DNA from: Nonlabens sp. MB-3u-79 | GTDB lineage: Bacteria; Bacteroidota; Bacteroidia; Flavobacteriales; Flavobacteriaceae | DNA length: 64,000 nucleotides | Direction of reading: 5' to 3' | Assembly: GCF_002831625.1 (NCBI RefSeq) | Contig: NZ_CP025116.1 | Span: forward strand, 434,001-498,000 | Part shown: in pieces, positions 63,398 through 64,000 of the stretch | Layout of the letters: every line of letters starts with the position of its first letter | Numbering within the stretch: the first letter of the stretch is position 1 | Position numbers and translations under genes: made by a program | Notes under the pieces: generated by a model | The model's input: the letters and a program-made list of their open reading frames with translations, nothing else | The model's database searches: none | What the model was told of the DNA's origin: nothing

Positions 63398-64000
63398 TCA
63401 GAAGTTTAGTAATCGCGGTAGTGATTTTAACCAGCATAAACGGCTTTGCTCAATCGCGCACTTCATCACCCTATTCCTTCTTTGGTTTAGGACAGCAAAC
63501 CTTTAAAGGCACGATAGAAAATCGCAGTATGGGGAGCATGCGTACCTACGTAGATAGTGTCCATATCAATTTAAGAAATCCAGCAGCCTATGGCAACCTT
63601 AGGCTTACTACCTATTCTCTAGGAGCGGTTCATTCTAAAACATGGGCCTCTACAGAAACACAAAGTGATTCCTACGATGCAACAACCATTGAATATGTTA
63701 GTATAGGTATTCCTGTAGGTAAAAACGCTGGATTTGGTTTCGGTCTTGTACCCTTCAATTCTGTAGGTTACGAAATAGGAAGTGTTACTGACGCGTTGTA
63801 TTCCCGATTTACAGGAGAAGGAAGTATCACAAGGGCTTATTTGGGCTTTGGATATAAATTAACTCCCGAATTAAGTTTGGGTGGAGAATTCAGGTACAAC
63901 TTCGGGGAAGAAACCAATTCTTCCAGTGTTGCAATTAATACCGCTCAATTCGGTACTAATGAAGTTAATGAAACAGACTTCAGTGGCGCATCCTTTAATT
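63394..64000 (+). CDS. Outer-membrane beta-barrel protein, partial
   Basis: The frame starts at ATG 63394 and runs out of the window after about 202 codons. It has a signal peptide (LVIAVVILTSINGFAQ), SSPYSFFGLGQQTFKG, INLRNPAAYGNLRLTTYSLG, then barrel strands ISIGIPVG-like (YVSIGIPVGKNAGFGFGLVP) and LGFGYKLTPELSLGGEFRYN. It resembles FadL/OmpP1-like proteins that follow coaX in flavobacteria. The C-terminus and hence the full family cannot be judged. Confidence 0.8.
   Translation, partial: MIRSLVIAVVILTSINGFAQSRTSSPYSFFGLGQQTFKGTIENRSMGSMRTYVDSVHINLRNPAAYGNLRLTTYSLGAVHSKTWASTETQSDSYDATTIEYVSIGIPVGKNAGFGFGLVPFNSVGYEIGSVTDALYSRFTGEGSITRAYLGFGYKLTPELSLGGEFRYNFGEETNSSSVAINTAQFGTNEVNETDFSGASFN

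Noticed and set aside
1..64000. CRISPR array
   Set aside because: No regularly spaced short direct repeats and no cas genes; the direct repeats seen are long or irregular.

Overview
The window looks like chromosome from a marine-type member of the Flavobacteriaceae (Bacteroidota). The evidence is low G+C and core genes in a typical flavobacterial arrangement: porU-porV of the type IX secretion system (T9SS), gldJ, murF, cdd, pdhA-pdhC, and a fused hpt-adk gene. There are also many SPII lipoproteins and one protein with a T9SS sorting tail. The frequent palindrome CTTTCGCGAAAG recalls Nonlabens/Dokdonia-like genomes, but that genus guess is inference only.

Layout. (1) 1-6.1 kb holds core genes: a LolC/E-type permease (partial), a NamZ-like lipoprotein, obgE, hpt-adk and purK. 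(2) 6.3-11.2 kb is mixed: a T9SS cargo protein, a cation-efflux gene remnant, a lipoprotein, a THEM6-like thioesterase and an S9 peptidase. (3) 11.4-23.7 kb is a RiPP (class I lanthipeptide-like) locus. It has an HlyD-type adaptor, a C39-peptidase ABC exporter, an outer-membrane protein, a split LanB (dehydratase plus separate elimination domain), a TPR/transmembrane/AraC regulator, a 63-aa precursor with a Gly-Gly leader, and a subtilisin-like lipoprotein. No LanC cyclase is visible. A near-identical palindrome sits upstream of lanB and upstream of the precursor and is a candidate operator.

(4) 23.6-44.6 kb is an accessory region built of repeats and small, mostly minus-strand gene cassettes. 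The cargo includes a GIY-YIG protein, a nuclease-like protein, an FkbM methyltransferase, DUF5996, YceI/SnoaL/Crp, a beta-lactamase fold and hydrolases. It also holds remnants of IS110, IS1595 and IS3 elements and three copies of the 3' end of the subtilase gene. Several cassettes are bounded by short inverted repeats that differ from cassette to cassette, and two composite units have the same flanks but different cargo. (5) 44.9-64 kb returns to core genes: a sortilin-like repeat protein, SDR, M28 peptidase, pyruvate dehydrogenase E2 and E1-alpha, cytidine deaminase (probably starting at ATT), PorV, PorU, GldJ, MurF, tRNA-Phe, CoaX and the start of an outer-membrane protein.

How the genes may work together. 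In the RiPP locus LanB and its partner would dehydrate Ser/Thr of the precursor, the C39 exporter would cut after Gly-Gly and export with the HlyD protein, and the S8 lipoprotein could trim the product outside the inner membrane. The membrane-bound AraC protein probably switches both transcription units. These roles are inferred from families and context. All domain calls are by eye, without database searches.
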